Source: an uncultured Eubacteriales bacterium (lineage in GTDB: Bacteria > Bacillota > Clostridia > Christensenellales > Christensenellaceae). Taken from it: DNA of 49,230 nt. Shown here piece after piece: positions 28,175-35,797 of this stretch (position 1 is the first letter of the stretch; every line of letters starts with the position of its first letter). A program made the translations under genes and the position numbers. A model generated the notes under the pieces. The model was not told the origin of the DNA, did not search any database, and worked only from the letters and a program-made list of their open reading frames with translations. Location of the stretch: positions 1 to 49,230 of the forward strand of contig UQXU01000005.1 in NCBI GenBank assembly GCA_900545085.1, written 5' to 3'.

Positions 28175-29275
28175 ATGAGTGTAAAGCTGTTTTTGAAAAA
28201 GAACGCGGTGCTCTGCGCGGCGGCCTTCGCGGCTGTGCTGAGCGCCCTTTTTGTGCCGCCGGACGCGCAGTATTTGTCGTATTTTGATTATAAGACGCTG
28301 ACGTGCCTGTTCTGCGTCCTGGCGGTGGTATGCGCCCTGAGGAACATAAATTTTTTCTACATACTCGCGCAGCGCATTGTGCGCCGGTTTAAAAATCTGC
28401 GCATGTGTGTGCTCGCGCTGGTCTATATTACGTTCATAGGCTCTATGCTGATAGCTAACGATATGGCTCTGCTGACTTTTTTGCCGCTGGGGTATTATGT
28501 CCTCTCCACGACGGGCAAGCGGGAATATATGGCGTTCACTTTCATAATGCAGAACATAGCCGCGAATCTGGGAGGCATGCTCACGCCGTTCGGCAATCCG
28601 CAGAATTTATATCTCTATACCAAATTTGAGATACCGAATTTGGAGTTTATGAGCATAATGCTTCCGCCGTTCGCGGTTTCTGTAGCGCTGATAACCGTCT
28701 GCTGCCTTTTCGTGAAGCGGGAGCCTCTCCTGCTCCAGGGCGAGATGCAGAAGCTGCCGAGGCTGAGGACGGCCGCGTATGGCGCGCTGTTCGCGCTGGC
28801 GATAGCTATTGTGTTCCGCTCGGCGCCGTTTTGGATAGGGCTGGCGGTTATACCGATATGCCTCTTTTTCGCCGACAGAAAGGCTCTGCGCATGGTGGAC
28901 TATCCGCTGCTGCTGACGTTCGTATGCTTTTTTGTATTTGCGGGGAACATGTCTCGCATAAGCGCGGTTCACGAGCTGCTCTCGGAGCTGATGACGGGGA
29001 ACACTCTGCTCGTGAGCGTGATTTCATGTCAGATAATAAGCAACGTCCCGTCGGCGATTCTCCTTTCGCAGTTCACGAGCGGGTACGCTCCGCTGCTGGT
29101 CGGGGTGAATATAGGAGGAGTGGGGACGCCGATAGCCTCGCTTGCCAGCCTGATAACGCTGCGGGAATATATGAGGCACGACAAGCGGGGCTCGGGGCGG
29201 TATCTGCTTATGTTCTCGGCTTTTAATTTCGGCTTTTTGATAATACTGTATGCGGTTATGAGCGCGGTTTATTAA
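28175..29275 (+). CDS. SLC13/ArsB-like anion permease family membrane protein
   Basis: 366 aa with about ten hydrophobic helices. LVYITFIGSMLIANDMALLTFLPLGYYVL (about residues 90-118) and ANLGGMLTPFGNPQNLYLYTKF (about 131-152) match the ion-transporter superfamily: the first is the conserved helix-hairpin with Asn-Asp, the second the GNPQN motif of CitT/NhaD/ArsB proteins. A matching second repeat is seen at SCQIISNVPSAILLSQFT and NIGGVGTPIASLASLITL. Substrate (dicarboxylate, other anion, or Na+/H+) cannot be told. It is shorter than typical 430-aa members, so some helices may be missing. The ATG at 28175 was chosen over GTG 28166, which lies in the GAGAGGTGGG ribosome-binding site. Confidence 0.78.
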   Translation: MSVKLFLKKNAVLCAAAFAAVLSALFVPPDAQYLSYFDYKTLTCLFCVLAVVCALRNINFFYILAQRIVRRFKNLRMCVLALVYITFIGSMLIANDMALLTFLPLGYYVLSTTGKREYMAFTFIMQNIAANLGGMLTPFGNPQNLYLYTKFEIPNLEFMSIMLPPFAVSVALITVCCLFVKREPLLLQGEMQKLPRLRTAAYGALFALAIAIVFRSAPFWIGLAVIPICLFFADRKALRMVDYPLLLTFVCFFVFAGNMSRISAVHELLSELMTGNTLLVSVISCQIISNVPSAILLSQFTSGYAPLLVGVNIGGVGTPIASLASLITLREYMRHDKRGSGRYLLMFSAFNFGFLIILYAVMSAVY

Positions 29276-29329
29276 AACCCAGAGGCGTATTTCTCACTAA
29301 AATTTCATAATATAATTTGGTATATTCTA

Positions 29330-29358
29330 TTGATTTTTTACTAAAAAAGGTGTACTAT
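29330..29358 (+). promoter_or_regulatory. Predicted sigma-A promoter of htpG
   Basis: TTGATT at 29330-29335, 17-bp spacer, TACTAT at 29353-29358. The predicted start near 29365 falls inside the CIRCE operator. Confidence 0.8.
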
Positions 29359-29362
29359 CTTA

Positions 29363-29389
29363 TTAGCACTCCATGAAGGTGAGTGCTAA
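29363..29389 (+). promoter_or_regulatory. CIRCE operator (HrcA binding site) of htpG
   Basis: TTAGCACTC, 9 nt, GAGTGCTAA: an exact match to the CIRCE consensus. It overlaps the predicted transcription start, so HrcA would repress htpG until heat shock. CIRCE usually marks groESL and dnaK operons. Confidence 0.97.
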
Positions 29390-29429
29390 TAAGACGATAG
29401 AGTAAAGTAACCCGGAGGTATCATATACT

Positions 29430-31310
29430 ATGGAAAAGAAGCAATTTCAAGCTGAATCTAAGCGTCTGCTGGATTTGATGATCAATTCTATATATACGCA
29501 TAAGGAAATATTCCTTCGCGAGCTGATATCCAACGCGAGCGACGCGATAGACAAGCTGTATTTCGCATCTCTGACTGACGACAAGATAGGGATGAAGCGC
29601 GAGGACTTCGAGATAAAGCTCGAGACGAACGAGACGCAGCGCACTTTGAAAATATCCGACAACGGCTGCGGCATGAACGCAGAAGATATGGAAAACAACC
29701 TCGGCATAATAGCCAAGAGCGGCACTCTCGACTTTAAACAGAAAAACGATTTGGGCGAGGATGTAGATATAATCGGTCAGTTCGGCGTCGGTTTTTACTC
29801 CGCTTTTATGGTCAGCAGCAGAATAGTGGTAGAGAGCTTGAAATACGGCGAGACTCAGGCGTACCGCTGGACGAGCGACGGTCTGGACGGCTATACTATC
29901 GAGCCGTGCGAAAAGACCTCGGTCGGCACTGACATAACCTTGTATATCCGCGAAAACACAGAGGAGGAGAACTACGACCGCTTCACGCAGGAATACGGCG
30001 TCTCCACTCTGGTTAAAAAATACTCCGACTACATCAGATACCCAATCAAGATGGACTTCGAGCGTGAGCGCGAGGTAGAGGGGAAGGAAGAAAAAGAAAG
30101 ATATATTGAAACAGAAACGCTGAACAGCATGATCCCCATCTGGAAGCGCAGCAAGAGCGAGATTACTAAAGAAGAGTATAATGCGTTCTACCGCAATATG
30201 ACTATGGATTTCACAGAGCCGGCGAGAGTGCTGCACATAAAAGCGGAAGGCACGCTGACATATAACGCTCTGCTGTATTTCCCCGCTCATGCGCCCAGCG
30301 ATTACTATACTCGCGATTTCAGAAAGGGACTGGCTCTCTATTCCAACGGCGTACTCATTATGGAACGCTGCGAGGATCTTCTGCCGGACTATTTCGGCTT
30401 TGTGGTCGGTCTGGTAGATTCTTCCGACCTGTCTCTTAACATCTCCCGCGAGATGCTTCAGCATGACCGCCAGCTCAAGGCTATCGCGCAGAACCTCAAG
30501 TTGAAGATTAAGAATGAGCTGAAGAAAATGATGCAGGAGGACAGAACGGGATATGAGCTGTTCTGGATGGCATTCGGTCTGCAGCTTAAATACGGCGTAT
30601 ATCAGGATTACGGTCAGAACAAGGACTTCCTCCAAGATCTGCTGATGTTCTATTCCCTCAAGGAGAAGAAGCTTATAACCCTGAAGGAATACACAGAGGC
30701 CATGCCGGAGGAGCAGAAGTACATATACTACGCCACGACGGTATCTGCGGATAGAGTTGAGCAGCTGCCTCAGGCGGAAGCAGTCCAGGACAAGGGCTAC
30801 GACATACTCTGCCTCACGGAGAGTGTAGACGAGTTTGCTCTTCGCGTGATGATGCAGTTTGACGAGAAGGAGTTCAAGTCCATATCCGACGGAGACCTCG
30901 GCTTTGAACAGAGCGAAGACGATGAAGAAGAGATAAAAGAACAGCAGGAGGAGAACGAAGGACTGCTCGAGGATGTGAAAAAGGCTCTGGACGGCAAGGT
31001 TGAAGAGGTCAAGCTGAGCGCGAGACTCAAGACTCACCCCGTATGCCTCTCGGCAAAGGGCAACATCTCCATAGGAATGGAACGCGCGTTCAACGCTATG
31101 CCGACAGATCAGGCGGTACACGCTCAGCACGTGCTTGAGATAAATGCAAATCACCCGATTTTCGAGAAGCTCAAGGAGCTGGAGAGCCAGCCCGAAAAGC
31201 TAAAAGCTCTCGCGAGCGTACTGTACACTCAGGCGCTGCTCATAGAAGGTCTGCCTATAGACGATCCCAGCGAGTATTCCGACGCGGTTTGCAAGCTGAT
31301 AGCAGAATAA
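29430..31310 (+). CDS. htpG: Hsp90-family chaperone HtpG
   Basis: A 626-aa ATP-dependent chaperone, full length. The N-terminal GHKL ATPase domain shows IFLRELISNASDAIDKL (with the ATP-contact Asn), DNGCGMNAEDMENNLG and IGQFGVGFYSAFMV. The middle domain has RSKSEIT and YSNGVLIMERCEDLLPDYF, with the catalytic-loop segment DLSLNISREMLQHDRQL. An acidic stretch (EQSEDDEEEIKEQQEE) near 490-506 precedes the C-terminal dimerisation domain. Controlled by a perfect CIRCE element and closed by a terminator, so it is a monocistronic heat-shock gene. Confidence 0.97.
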   Translation: MEKKQFQAESKRLLDLMINSIYTHKEIFLRELISNASDAIDKLYFASLTDDKIGMKREDFEIKLETNETQRTLKISDNGCGMNAEDMENNLGIIAKSGTLDFKQKNDLGEDVDIIGQFGVGFYSAFMVSSRIVVESLKYGETQAYRWTSDGLDGYTIEPCEKTSVGTDITLYIRENTEEENYDRFTQEYGVSTLVKKYSDYIRYPIKMDFEREREVEGKEEKERYIETETLNSMIPIWKRSKSEITKEEYNAFYRNMTMDFTEPARVLHIKAEGTLTYNALLYFPAHAPSDYYTRDFRKGLALYSNGVLIMERCEDLLPDYFGFVVGLVDSSDLSLNISREMLQHDRQLKAIAQNLKLKIKNELKKMMQEDRTGYELFWMAFGLQLKYGVYQDYGQNKDFLQDLLMFYSLKEKKLITLKEYTEAMPEEQKYIYYATTVSADRVEQLPQAEAVQDKGYDILCLTESVDEFALRVMMQFDEKEFKSISDGDLGFEQSEDDEEEIKEQQEENEGLLEDVKKALDGKVEEVKLSARLKTHPVCLSAKGNISIGMERAFNAMPTDQAVHAQHVLEINANHPIFEKLKELESQPEKLKALASVLYTQALLIEGLPIDDPSEYSDAVCKLIAE

Positions 31311-31352
31311 CGCATATGTGTTTGATCCTTATATAATATATAACTAAAAAAG

Positions 31353-31389
31353 AAAAGCTCTTTTCCCTCGGCGGGGAGAAGAGCTTTTT
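31353..31389 (+). terminator. Intrinsic terminator of htpG
   Basis: AAAAGCTCTTTTCCC pairs with GGGGAGAAGAGCTTTTT across a short loop; it ends in a T run. The A-rich upstream side could also stop the minus-strand gene at 31484. Confidence 0.85.
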
Positions 31390-31460
31390 GCTGTGTTAAA
31401 GTTTGCTGTGTTTAAAGAAGTTTACTATGTTTAAAGCTGTGTCTGCTGTGTCTAAAAAAG
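31387..31460. repeat. Degenerate 16-19-nt tandem repeat
   Basis: Three to four imperfect copies of TTTGCTGTGTTTAAAG (TTTGCTGTGTTAAAG, TTTGCTGTGTTTAAAGAAG, TTTACTATGTTTAAAG, CTGCTGTGTCTAAAAAAG) between convergent htpG and the cytidylate-kinase-like gene. Confidence 0.5.
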
Positions 31461-31483
31461 ATAAGAAAAGATTTAAACAATAC

Positions 31484-32071
31484 TCAGTAAAGTGATTTAA
31501 TTATAGCTGTGCAAGTGTCTATGCCGAGAGTTCCGCTGTCCAGAGAGATGTGGTAGTTGTTGGCCTGACCCCATTCCATATCGGTGTAAAAGCGGTAGTA
31601 GGATTTGCGGCGTTTGTCCTTGTCTTTAATTCTCTTCGCGGGAGAATCGGCTCGCTCTCCGTAGACCTCGACTATTCGCTTAGCGCGTTTCTCAGGCGAC
31701 GCGAATATAAATACCTTCAGACAGTCCTGCACGCCGTCGAGAATATAGTCGGCGCATCTGCCGACGATGACGCAGGATTCCTTCTGCGCCAAATCGAGTA
31801 TAACGTCGCGCTGCACAGTCCAGAGATAGTCCTGAGTCGAAAAACCGCTGATGGATCTGCCGGCGGAGAAGGCGTTCGCGAGCCAGCTGTCGTGCGGAGA
31901 ATACTCTCCCTGCTCGGCGATGTATTCTTTGGCCAGTCCGCTTCTATCCGCTATTTTTTCGATCATTTCGGAATCGTAGCAGGGGATGCCCAGCTCCGCG
32001 GCCACACTTTTGCCGATTGTTCTTCCGCCGCTGCCAAATTCGCGGCTTATCGTAATTATTCTGTTGCTCAT
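31484..32071 (-). CDS. Cytidylate kinase-like family protein (AAA_26 P-loop kinase)
   Basis: 195 aa from the chosen start, MSNRIITISREFGSGGRTIG. REFGSGGRTIGK is a P-loop of the cytidylate-kinase-like subgroup, which lacks the usual full GxxxxGK[ST] pattern. CVIVGRCADYIL and IFASPEKRAKRI follow as in the family. KDKRRKSYYRFYTDMEW is the lid region with several basic residues. Its physiological phosphate acceptor is unknown; the true CMP kinase (cmk) is encoded at 41578. The ATG at 32071 follows GGAGG; the longer frame from 32146 runs through a terminator-like hairpin and was rejected. Convergent with htpG. Confidence 0.85.
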   Translation of the reverse strand: MSNRIITISREFGSGGRTIGKSVAAELGIPCYDSEMIEKIADRSGLAKEYIAEQGEYSPHDSWLANAFSAGRSISGFSTQDYLWTVQRDVILDLAQKESCVIVGRCADYILDGVQDCLKVFIFASPEKRAKRIVEVYGERADSPAKRIKDKDKRRKSYYRFYTDMEWGQANNYHISLDSGTLGIDTCTAIIKSLY

Positions 32072-32099
32072 TATGCAGCCTCCTGATTTTTTAATTAAT

Positions 32100-32152
32100 A
32101 AAAAACAGCGCCGGCAAACAACTGGATTTACGCAGCTATGCCACACGCTGTT
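32100..32152 (-). terminator. Terminator-like hairpin between spoIIIA operon and the cytidylate-kinase-like gene
   Basis: On the minus strand AACAGCG (32152-32146) pairs with CGCTGTT (32110-32104), followed by a run of six T. The 35-nt loop can pair further (GGCA/TGCC). It follows the spoIIIA operon and also lies in the leader of the next gene, so it may be that operon's terminator, an attenuator, or both. Confidence 0.65.
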
Positions 32153-32157
32153 CTTTT

Positions 32158-32187
32158 ATTATATACGATTAGTTTCTGAAAAGTCAA
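32158..32187 (-). promoter_or_regulatory. Predicted sigma-A promoter for the cytidylate-kinase-like gene
   Basis: Minus strand: TTGACT (32187-32182), 18-bp spacer, TATAAT (32163-32158). The predicted start near 32151 is at the first base of the terminator-like hairpin. Confidence 0.6.
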
Positions 32188-32191
32188 GAGC

Positions 32192-32365
32192 CTAAAAGGG
32201 GAGCAGAGAGCGGAGCGCCTGCACGACGATGAGCGCGGCCAGCCCGCCCACTCCGATGCGGCAGTATTTAGCCAGAGCGCCCGAGGGGAGCAGGAGCATC
32301 AGAACCTCGCTCGCTATCGCTGCGGCGACGAGAGCGCTGAGATAGTCGCTTAGCTGAGCTGTCAT
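32192..32365 (-). CDS. 57-aa two-helix membrane protein, candidate truncated SpoIIIAF
   Basis: A small gene at the end of the spoIIIA operon. It reads MTAQLSDYLSALVAAAIASE, then VLMLLLPSGALAKYCRIGVG, then two-thirds of a second hydrophobic helix ending VQALRSLLPF. Two membrane helices with LLPSGxxxKY between them match the start of SpoIIIAF, where LLPSSxxxKY is found in Bacillus (from memory). Canonical SpoIIIAF is about 200 aa and lies between AE and AG; here the ring-forming C-terminal domain is absent and the gene follows spoIIIAH. Its ATG overlaps the spoIIIAH TGA (ATGA), so it is translationally coupled. The alternative is an unrelated small membrane protein. Confidence 0.65.
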   Translation of the reverse strand: MTAQLSDYLSALVAAAIASEVLMLLLPSGALAKYCRIGVGGLAALIVVQALRSLLPF

Positions 32366-32862
32366 GACGGCATTATCTTTATCGCGCCGGCGCTCTCGCC
32401 CGTTTCGGTCTTGAGTATTTCGGCGATCTGCGCGACTTCCTCGCTTGTCAGCTCTTCCTTGTCTACCACGACGTTGACGGCGCCTTCTTTTACCGTGACG
32501 ACGGCGTTAAGCCCGAGTTTTGTGCTTATCAGCCCCTCGCTCGTCAGTTCTTTTTCCATGTTGGCGGTGAGCGTTAGCTTTTGCTCCTGAGCCTGCGCCT
32601 TGGTCTTGTCGTCCGCTTCCGCGCTCGCTGCTACGGAGTCTATATAACTCAACTCCTGCTGCCTTGTCTCCTCGCGCTCTGTGCGATAGGCGGAGAATGC
32701 GTCCACTGTCTCTGCGTCGGCGGTTGTGCTCGCGCTCAACTCGTTTTCCGAGCTTTCGGATTTAGAGGTCATGGAATAGTTTGCCATGCCTACGGCGAGA
32801 ACCGCGAGTACGAGTACCGCTATTGTCGCTTGCTTTTTGAATCTTTTTATCAGACTCAGCAT
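32362..32862 (-). CDS. spoIIIAH: Stage III sporulation protein AH
   Basis: 166 aa. Mother-cell membrane protein whose extracytoplasmic domain binds forespore SpoIIQ to form the feeding-tube channel. It has one membrane helix (about 13-30), then a Ser/Glu-rich linker. The conserved RTEREETRQQELSYIDSV and AQEQKLTLTANMEKE segments follow, and a ring-building domain ends VAQIAEILKTETG. Length is somewhat short for the family. Preceded by GGGAGGA; last of the canonical spoIIIA genes before the 57-aa gene. Confidence 0.9.
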   Translation of the reverse strand: MLSLIKRFKKQATIAVLVLAVLAVGMANYSMTSKSESSENELSASTTADAETVDAFSAYRTEREETRQQELSYIDSVAASAEADDKTKAQAQEQKLTLTANMEKELTSEGLISTKLGLNAVVTVKEGAVNVVVDKEELTSEEVAQIAEILKTETGESAGAIKIMPS

Positions 32863-32917
32863 TTTCGTTCCTCCCTGAAAAGTTTTTTTGTTAAAAATTA
32901 TGTCTCAATGCAAGCTC

Positions 32918-33421
32918 CTATTCCATGCTAAGCACCTCGACTTTATCCTGAGACACCCCGAGCAGAGTGCAGGCCGCGCTGAGGAGCTTCTGCCGAACGC
33001 CGATGTTCCCGGCGCCCTTAGCTACGACGACGACCCCGCGGACCTGCGGCAGATCTTCACGCACGATTATGGCGTCTCCGCCGGAAACGGCGACTTCCGT
33101 CTGTTCGCTGGAGGTTGAGGAGCTTTTGCTGTCGTCCTCCGTGACGGAGCTTTGGGTATTGCCGCTCATGGCGGGTATGCGCTCTGCGGTCGATTCATAG
33201 TTTATGACAACTTCTACATCTCCCGCGCCTTCGACCTTGCTCAGAGCCGCCGCCAAACGAGTCTCGAGCGATGCAGTATCGGAATCCGTCTGCGGAGCGC
33301 TGTCTGACGTCGGCCAAAAATATATGGCGAGAACTATCGCCGCCGCTATGGTTATCAGAGCGTATTGAAGCGCGGGTTTCTTTTTTATGTTTTCAATTGC
33401 CTGTTTTAGCTTTTCCTGCAT
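32918..33421 (-). CDS. spoIIIAG: Stage III sporulation protein AG
   Basis: 167 aa. One membrane helix (about 21-39, LQYALITIAAAIVLAIYFW) then an extracytoplasmic ring-forming domain with LAAALSKVEGAGDVEVVINY and RGVVVVAKGAGNIGVRQKL, the two halves of the SpoIIIAG ring-building motif, separated by a low-complexity Ser/Thr-rich insertion (SSVTEDDSKSSSTSSEQ). The ATG at 33421 was preferred to GTG 33430 because GGTGAT lies just upstream of it. Follows spoIIIAE directly; the usual spoIIIAF between them is missing and the 97-bp gap has no frame for it. Confidence 0.9.
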   Translation of the reverse strand: MQEKLKQAIENIKKKPALQYALITIAAAIVLAIYFWPTSDSAPQTDSDTASLETRLAAALSKVEGAGDVEVVINYESTAERIPAMSGNTQSSVTEDDSKSSSTSSEQTEVAVSGGDAIIVREDLPQVRGVVVVAKGAGNIGVRQKLLSAACTLLGVSQDKVEVLSME

Positions 33422-33518
33422 GTGTATCACCGTTTTTCTGGTTTGTAATATTTGAGGTCTGTGTATTTGTATATGTTCAATTATATTTGCATGTTTAAGA
33501 GAATATGCCTGAGTTTTC

Positions 33519-34673
33519 TCAGGCGGGGGAGGCTCCCGTGAGCAGGGCGGCGGAGATGAACGCCATCGCGGCGCAGGTGAGAACGAGCACCATCAGCAGC
33601 GTGACTACTCCGCCGATAGACTCCAGCAGGCTGACGCAGCGCTCGTCGGCGAAGGGTTGGCATACGGCTGCTGCGAGCCGAAGCAGTATGCTGGTCATTG
33701 CCAGAGAAATGACGGGCGTTATGAGCATGGCGGCGAGAGAGAGCATCCCGGCTATTCCGACTGAGTTCTTTACGATAACGCCGCAGGCGGACAGTGTGCT
33801 CAATGTGTCGGAGAAAGGCCCGCCTATTACCGGGACGAGCTTGCCCACGGTGTATCTCACTGTTCTAAAAGACAGCCCGTCTATCGCCGCTCCCGCCATT
33901 CCCTTGAGCGAAATAACGCCCAGAAAGACCAGAAATATGAGACCGAGAGCCCATTTGACGACGCTGCCGATTAGAGCGGAGAGCTTGCCCAACTTCAGCG
34001 TTTGAGAAAAGCTGCCCGCCGTCGAGACGACCGCCATAACTGTGACCGCGGGGATGAGCGCGGTTTTGACGGTCATGAATACGCCGCTTGTCAGAGCGGC
34101 CATAACGGGGGAGAGGACCGCCTGCGTGTTGGCGCCGCCCATGCTGATCAGAAGCGTCATGAGTATAGGGCATAGAGCTTCCGTCAGCCCTGAGATACTG
34201 TCTATCGCCGATACGGCAGAGGCGACGCAGCCGGTGAGAATAGAGGCGGTCATAGTCGCGACGACGATGTACCCCGCCCAGCCTGCGGCGCTGCTGACGT
34301 CGCCGCCCAAGCTCATGTGCTTCATTATTCCCAGAAGCAGCATCATCACTGCTATCTGAATTATTCCGCCTGCGCCGCCGGAGAGCGCGGAGAGAGCCGC
34401 GTCTTTTAGCGCTTCCATAACTCCGTCTATGCTCAGCTCCGTGAGTCCTTCGCGACTGAGTGTGGAAAGTGCGTCGCGCAGCCCTTCGCCGCCCAGCAGG
34501 TCGGAGTTGTAGTAGCCGTTCAGCTCAGAGAGGTCCAGCTCGCTGAGAAGCCTGTCCAGCTCCGCGTTTATTTCGGCCTGCTCTGCTGTATCCTGCTCTT
34601 CCGCATAGGCAGGAGAGACAAAGAGCGCAAAAAGCGCGAGCAGCAGCAAAACCGATTTTGCAATTTTCTGCAT
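33519..34673 (-). CDS. spoIIIAE: Stage III sporulation protein AE
   Basis: 384 aa polytopic membrane protein of the SpoIIIA channel complex. A signal-peptide-like N-terminus (KSVLLLLALFALFVSPAYAEE) is followed by a short acidic extracytoplasmic segment and about seven membrane helices. GAGGIIQIAVMMLLLGIM and LIGSVVKWALGLIFLVFLG are typical helices, and DGLSFRTVRYTVGKLVPVIGG is the most conserved stretch in the family. Starts 12 bp after spoIIIAD. Confidence 0.92.
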   Translation of the reverse strand: MQKIAKSVLLLLALFALFVSPAYAEEQDTAEQAEINAELDRLLSELDLSELNGYYNSDLLGGEGLRDALSTLSREGLTELSIDGVMEALKDAALSALSGGAGGIIQIAVMMLLLGIMKHMSLGGDVSSAAGWAGYIVVATMTASILTGCVASAVSAIDSISGLTEALCPILMTLLISMGGANTQAVLSPVMAALTSGVFMTVKTALIPAVTVMAVVSTAGSFSQTLKLGKLSALIGSVVKWALGLIFLVFLGVISLKGMAGAAIDGLSFRTVRYTVGKLVPVIGGPFSDTLSTLSACGVIVKNSVGIAGMLSLAAMLITPVISLAMTSILLRLAAAVCQPFADERCVSLLESIGGVVTLLMVLVLTCAAMAFISAALLTGASPA

Positions 34674-34685
34674 TTTATATGCACC

Positions 34686-35075
34686 TCACGAAGGAATCAT
34701 GCCGAGGAGCAGAGTTGTAAACTGACTGAGCATAGGCAGGCAGAGTACAATTATGCAGAGCTTTCCGCCCAGCTCTACCTTCCCGGCGAGCGAGCCTTCG
34801 CCTGCGTCCTTCAAAAGCTGAGATGAAAACTCGGCTATGTAGCCCACTGCGATGATTTTCAGCACGACAGTCACGCCTTCGCCCGCGAGCGGATAGGAAG
34901 AGACGAAGTCTCGCACGAAGCTTACGGTCTGCTTGAGATAGTCGAGCGTCATGGCGAGCATGAGTACGCCCGCGGTCAGGCTTACGGGAACAGCCAGCTC
35001 GGGATGCGTTTTTTTAACTATCAGAGTGAGCACGCCGGCGACGAGACCCACGGCGGCTATTTTAGTCACGCTCAT
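34686..35075 (-). CDS. spoIIIAD: Stage III sporulation protein AD
   Basis: 129 aa, four membrane helices. IAAVGLVAGVLTLIVKKTHPELAV starts the protein, and YIAEFSSQLLKDAGEGSLAGKVELGGKL is the family signature. Its ATG shares one base with the spoIIIAC stop (TGATG), so the two are coupled. Confidence 0.92.
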   Translation of the reverse strand: MSVTKIAAVGLVAGVLTLIVKKTHPELAVPVSLTAGVLMLAMTLDYLKQTVSFVRDFVSSYPLAGEGVTVVLKIIAVGYIAEFSSQLLKDAGEGSLAGKVELGGKLCIIVLCLPMLSQFTTLLLGMIPS

Positions 35076-35278
35076 CAGTAAAGCCCGAATACGCTCTTGA
35101 CGCTGGAAAAGAGATTGCTCACGAGGTCTACGACCATGAGCAGAACGATTACGAGCCCGACGAGGGAGGTCATAGTCGCCATGTCGTCTCTGCCGGTGCG
35201 CGACAGCACCTGATTGAGTACGGCGACGATTATGCCTATCGCCGCGACTTTAAATACCATGTCTATGCTGACGCTCAT
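35075..35278 (-). CDS. spoIIIAC: Stage III sporulation protein AC
   Basis: 67 aa, two membrane helices. VFKVAAIGIIVAVLNQVLSRTGRDDMA carries the conserved Gly/Asp-rich turn of the family, followed by SLVGLVIVLLMVVDLVSNLF. Typical length. Confidence 0.92.
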   Translation of the reverse strand: MSVSIDMVFKVAAIGIIVAVLNQVLSRTGRDDMATMTSLVGLVIVLLMVVDLVSNLFSSVKSVFGLY

Positions 35279-35287
35279 TATGCCCTC

Positions 35288-35797
35288 CTATATCATTAGT
35301 ATCGCCGCGGTTAGTCCTCCGGCTATGCAGAGGCTCTTGGTCAGCTTCCCGCGCGCGGCCTGCTTTTTAGCGAGCTGCGCAGTTTCGTTTTGAGCGGCGC
35401 GAAGATATCCGTCGAAAGCTTCGCGCAGTTGAAATTCATTTTGCGCTGTGGAGAGCTGTTCCATCAAAAACTCGAAGCTCTGCTTTTGTTCGGAAGAAAG
35501 ACGCGGCGTGCGACTGTTTTCCAGCTTCCACGCTTCCCGCGCGGCTTCTCCGCCGTGCATACCTGTATGCAGGGACATTATCAGCGAGCATGAGCTGAAA
35601 AGCCCGTCCATGCCTCCCGTTTGCATAAGTGCATCCGGCAGAGGCATACCCTGGAAGAGAAGCGCGTTTTTCAGCGAGCGGACGCAGCGCACCATCTCGA
35701 CGAGAACAAGCCGACGAGAGTCCATTCCGTCCGAGAGCAGCCTGCCGAGCTGTGCAGATACTCCGACGACAGCGGCTAGAAGCAAAATTTTCAGCAT
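35288..35797 (-). CDS. spoIIIAB: Stage III sporulation protein AB
   Basis: 169 aa. N-terminal and C-terminal hydrophobic helices flank a helical cytoplasmic segment with GMPLPDALMQTGG and LSSEQKQSFEFLMEQL; structurally related to GspF-type proteins of type II secretion. Overlaps the end of spoIIIAA by 7 bp. Confidence 0.88.
   Translation of the reverse strand: MLKILLLAAVVGVSAQLGRLLSDGMDSRRLVLVEMVRCVRSLKNALLFQGMPLPDALMQTGGMDGLFSSCSLIMSLHTGMHGGEAAREAWKLENSRTPRLSSEQKQSFEFLMEQLSTAQNEFQLREAFDGYLRAAQNETAQLAKKQAARGKLTKSLCIAGGLTAAILMI

Noticed and set aside
32072..32146. Longer N-terminus of the cytidylate-kinase-like protein
   Set aside because: The extension is encoded in a terminator-like hairpin; ATG 32071 follows a good ribosome-binding site and begins at the domain edge.
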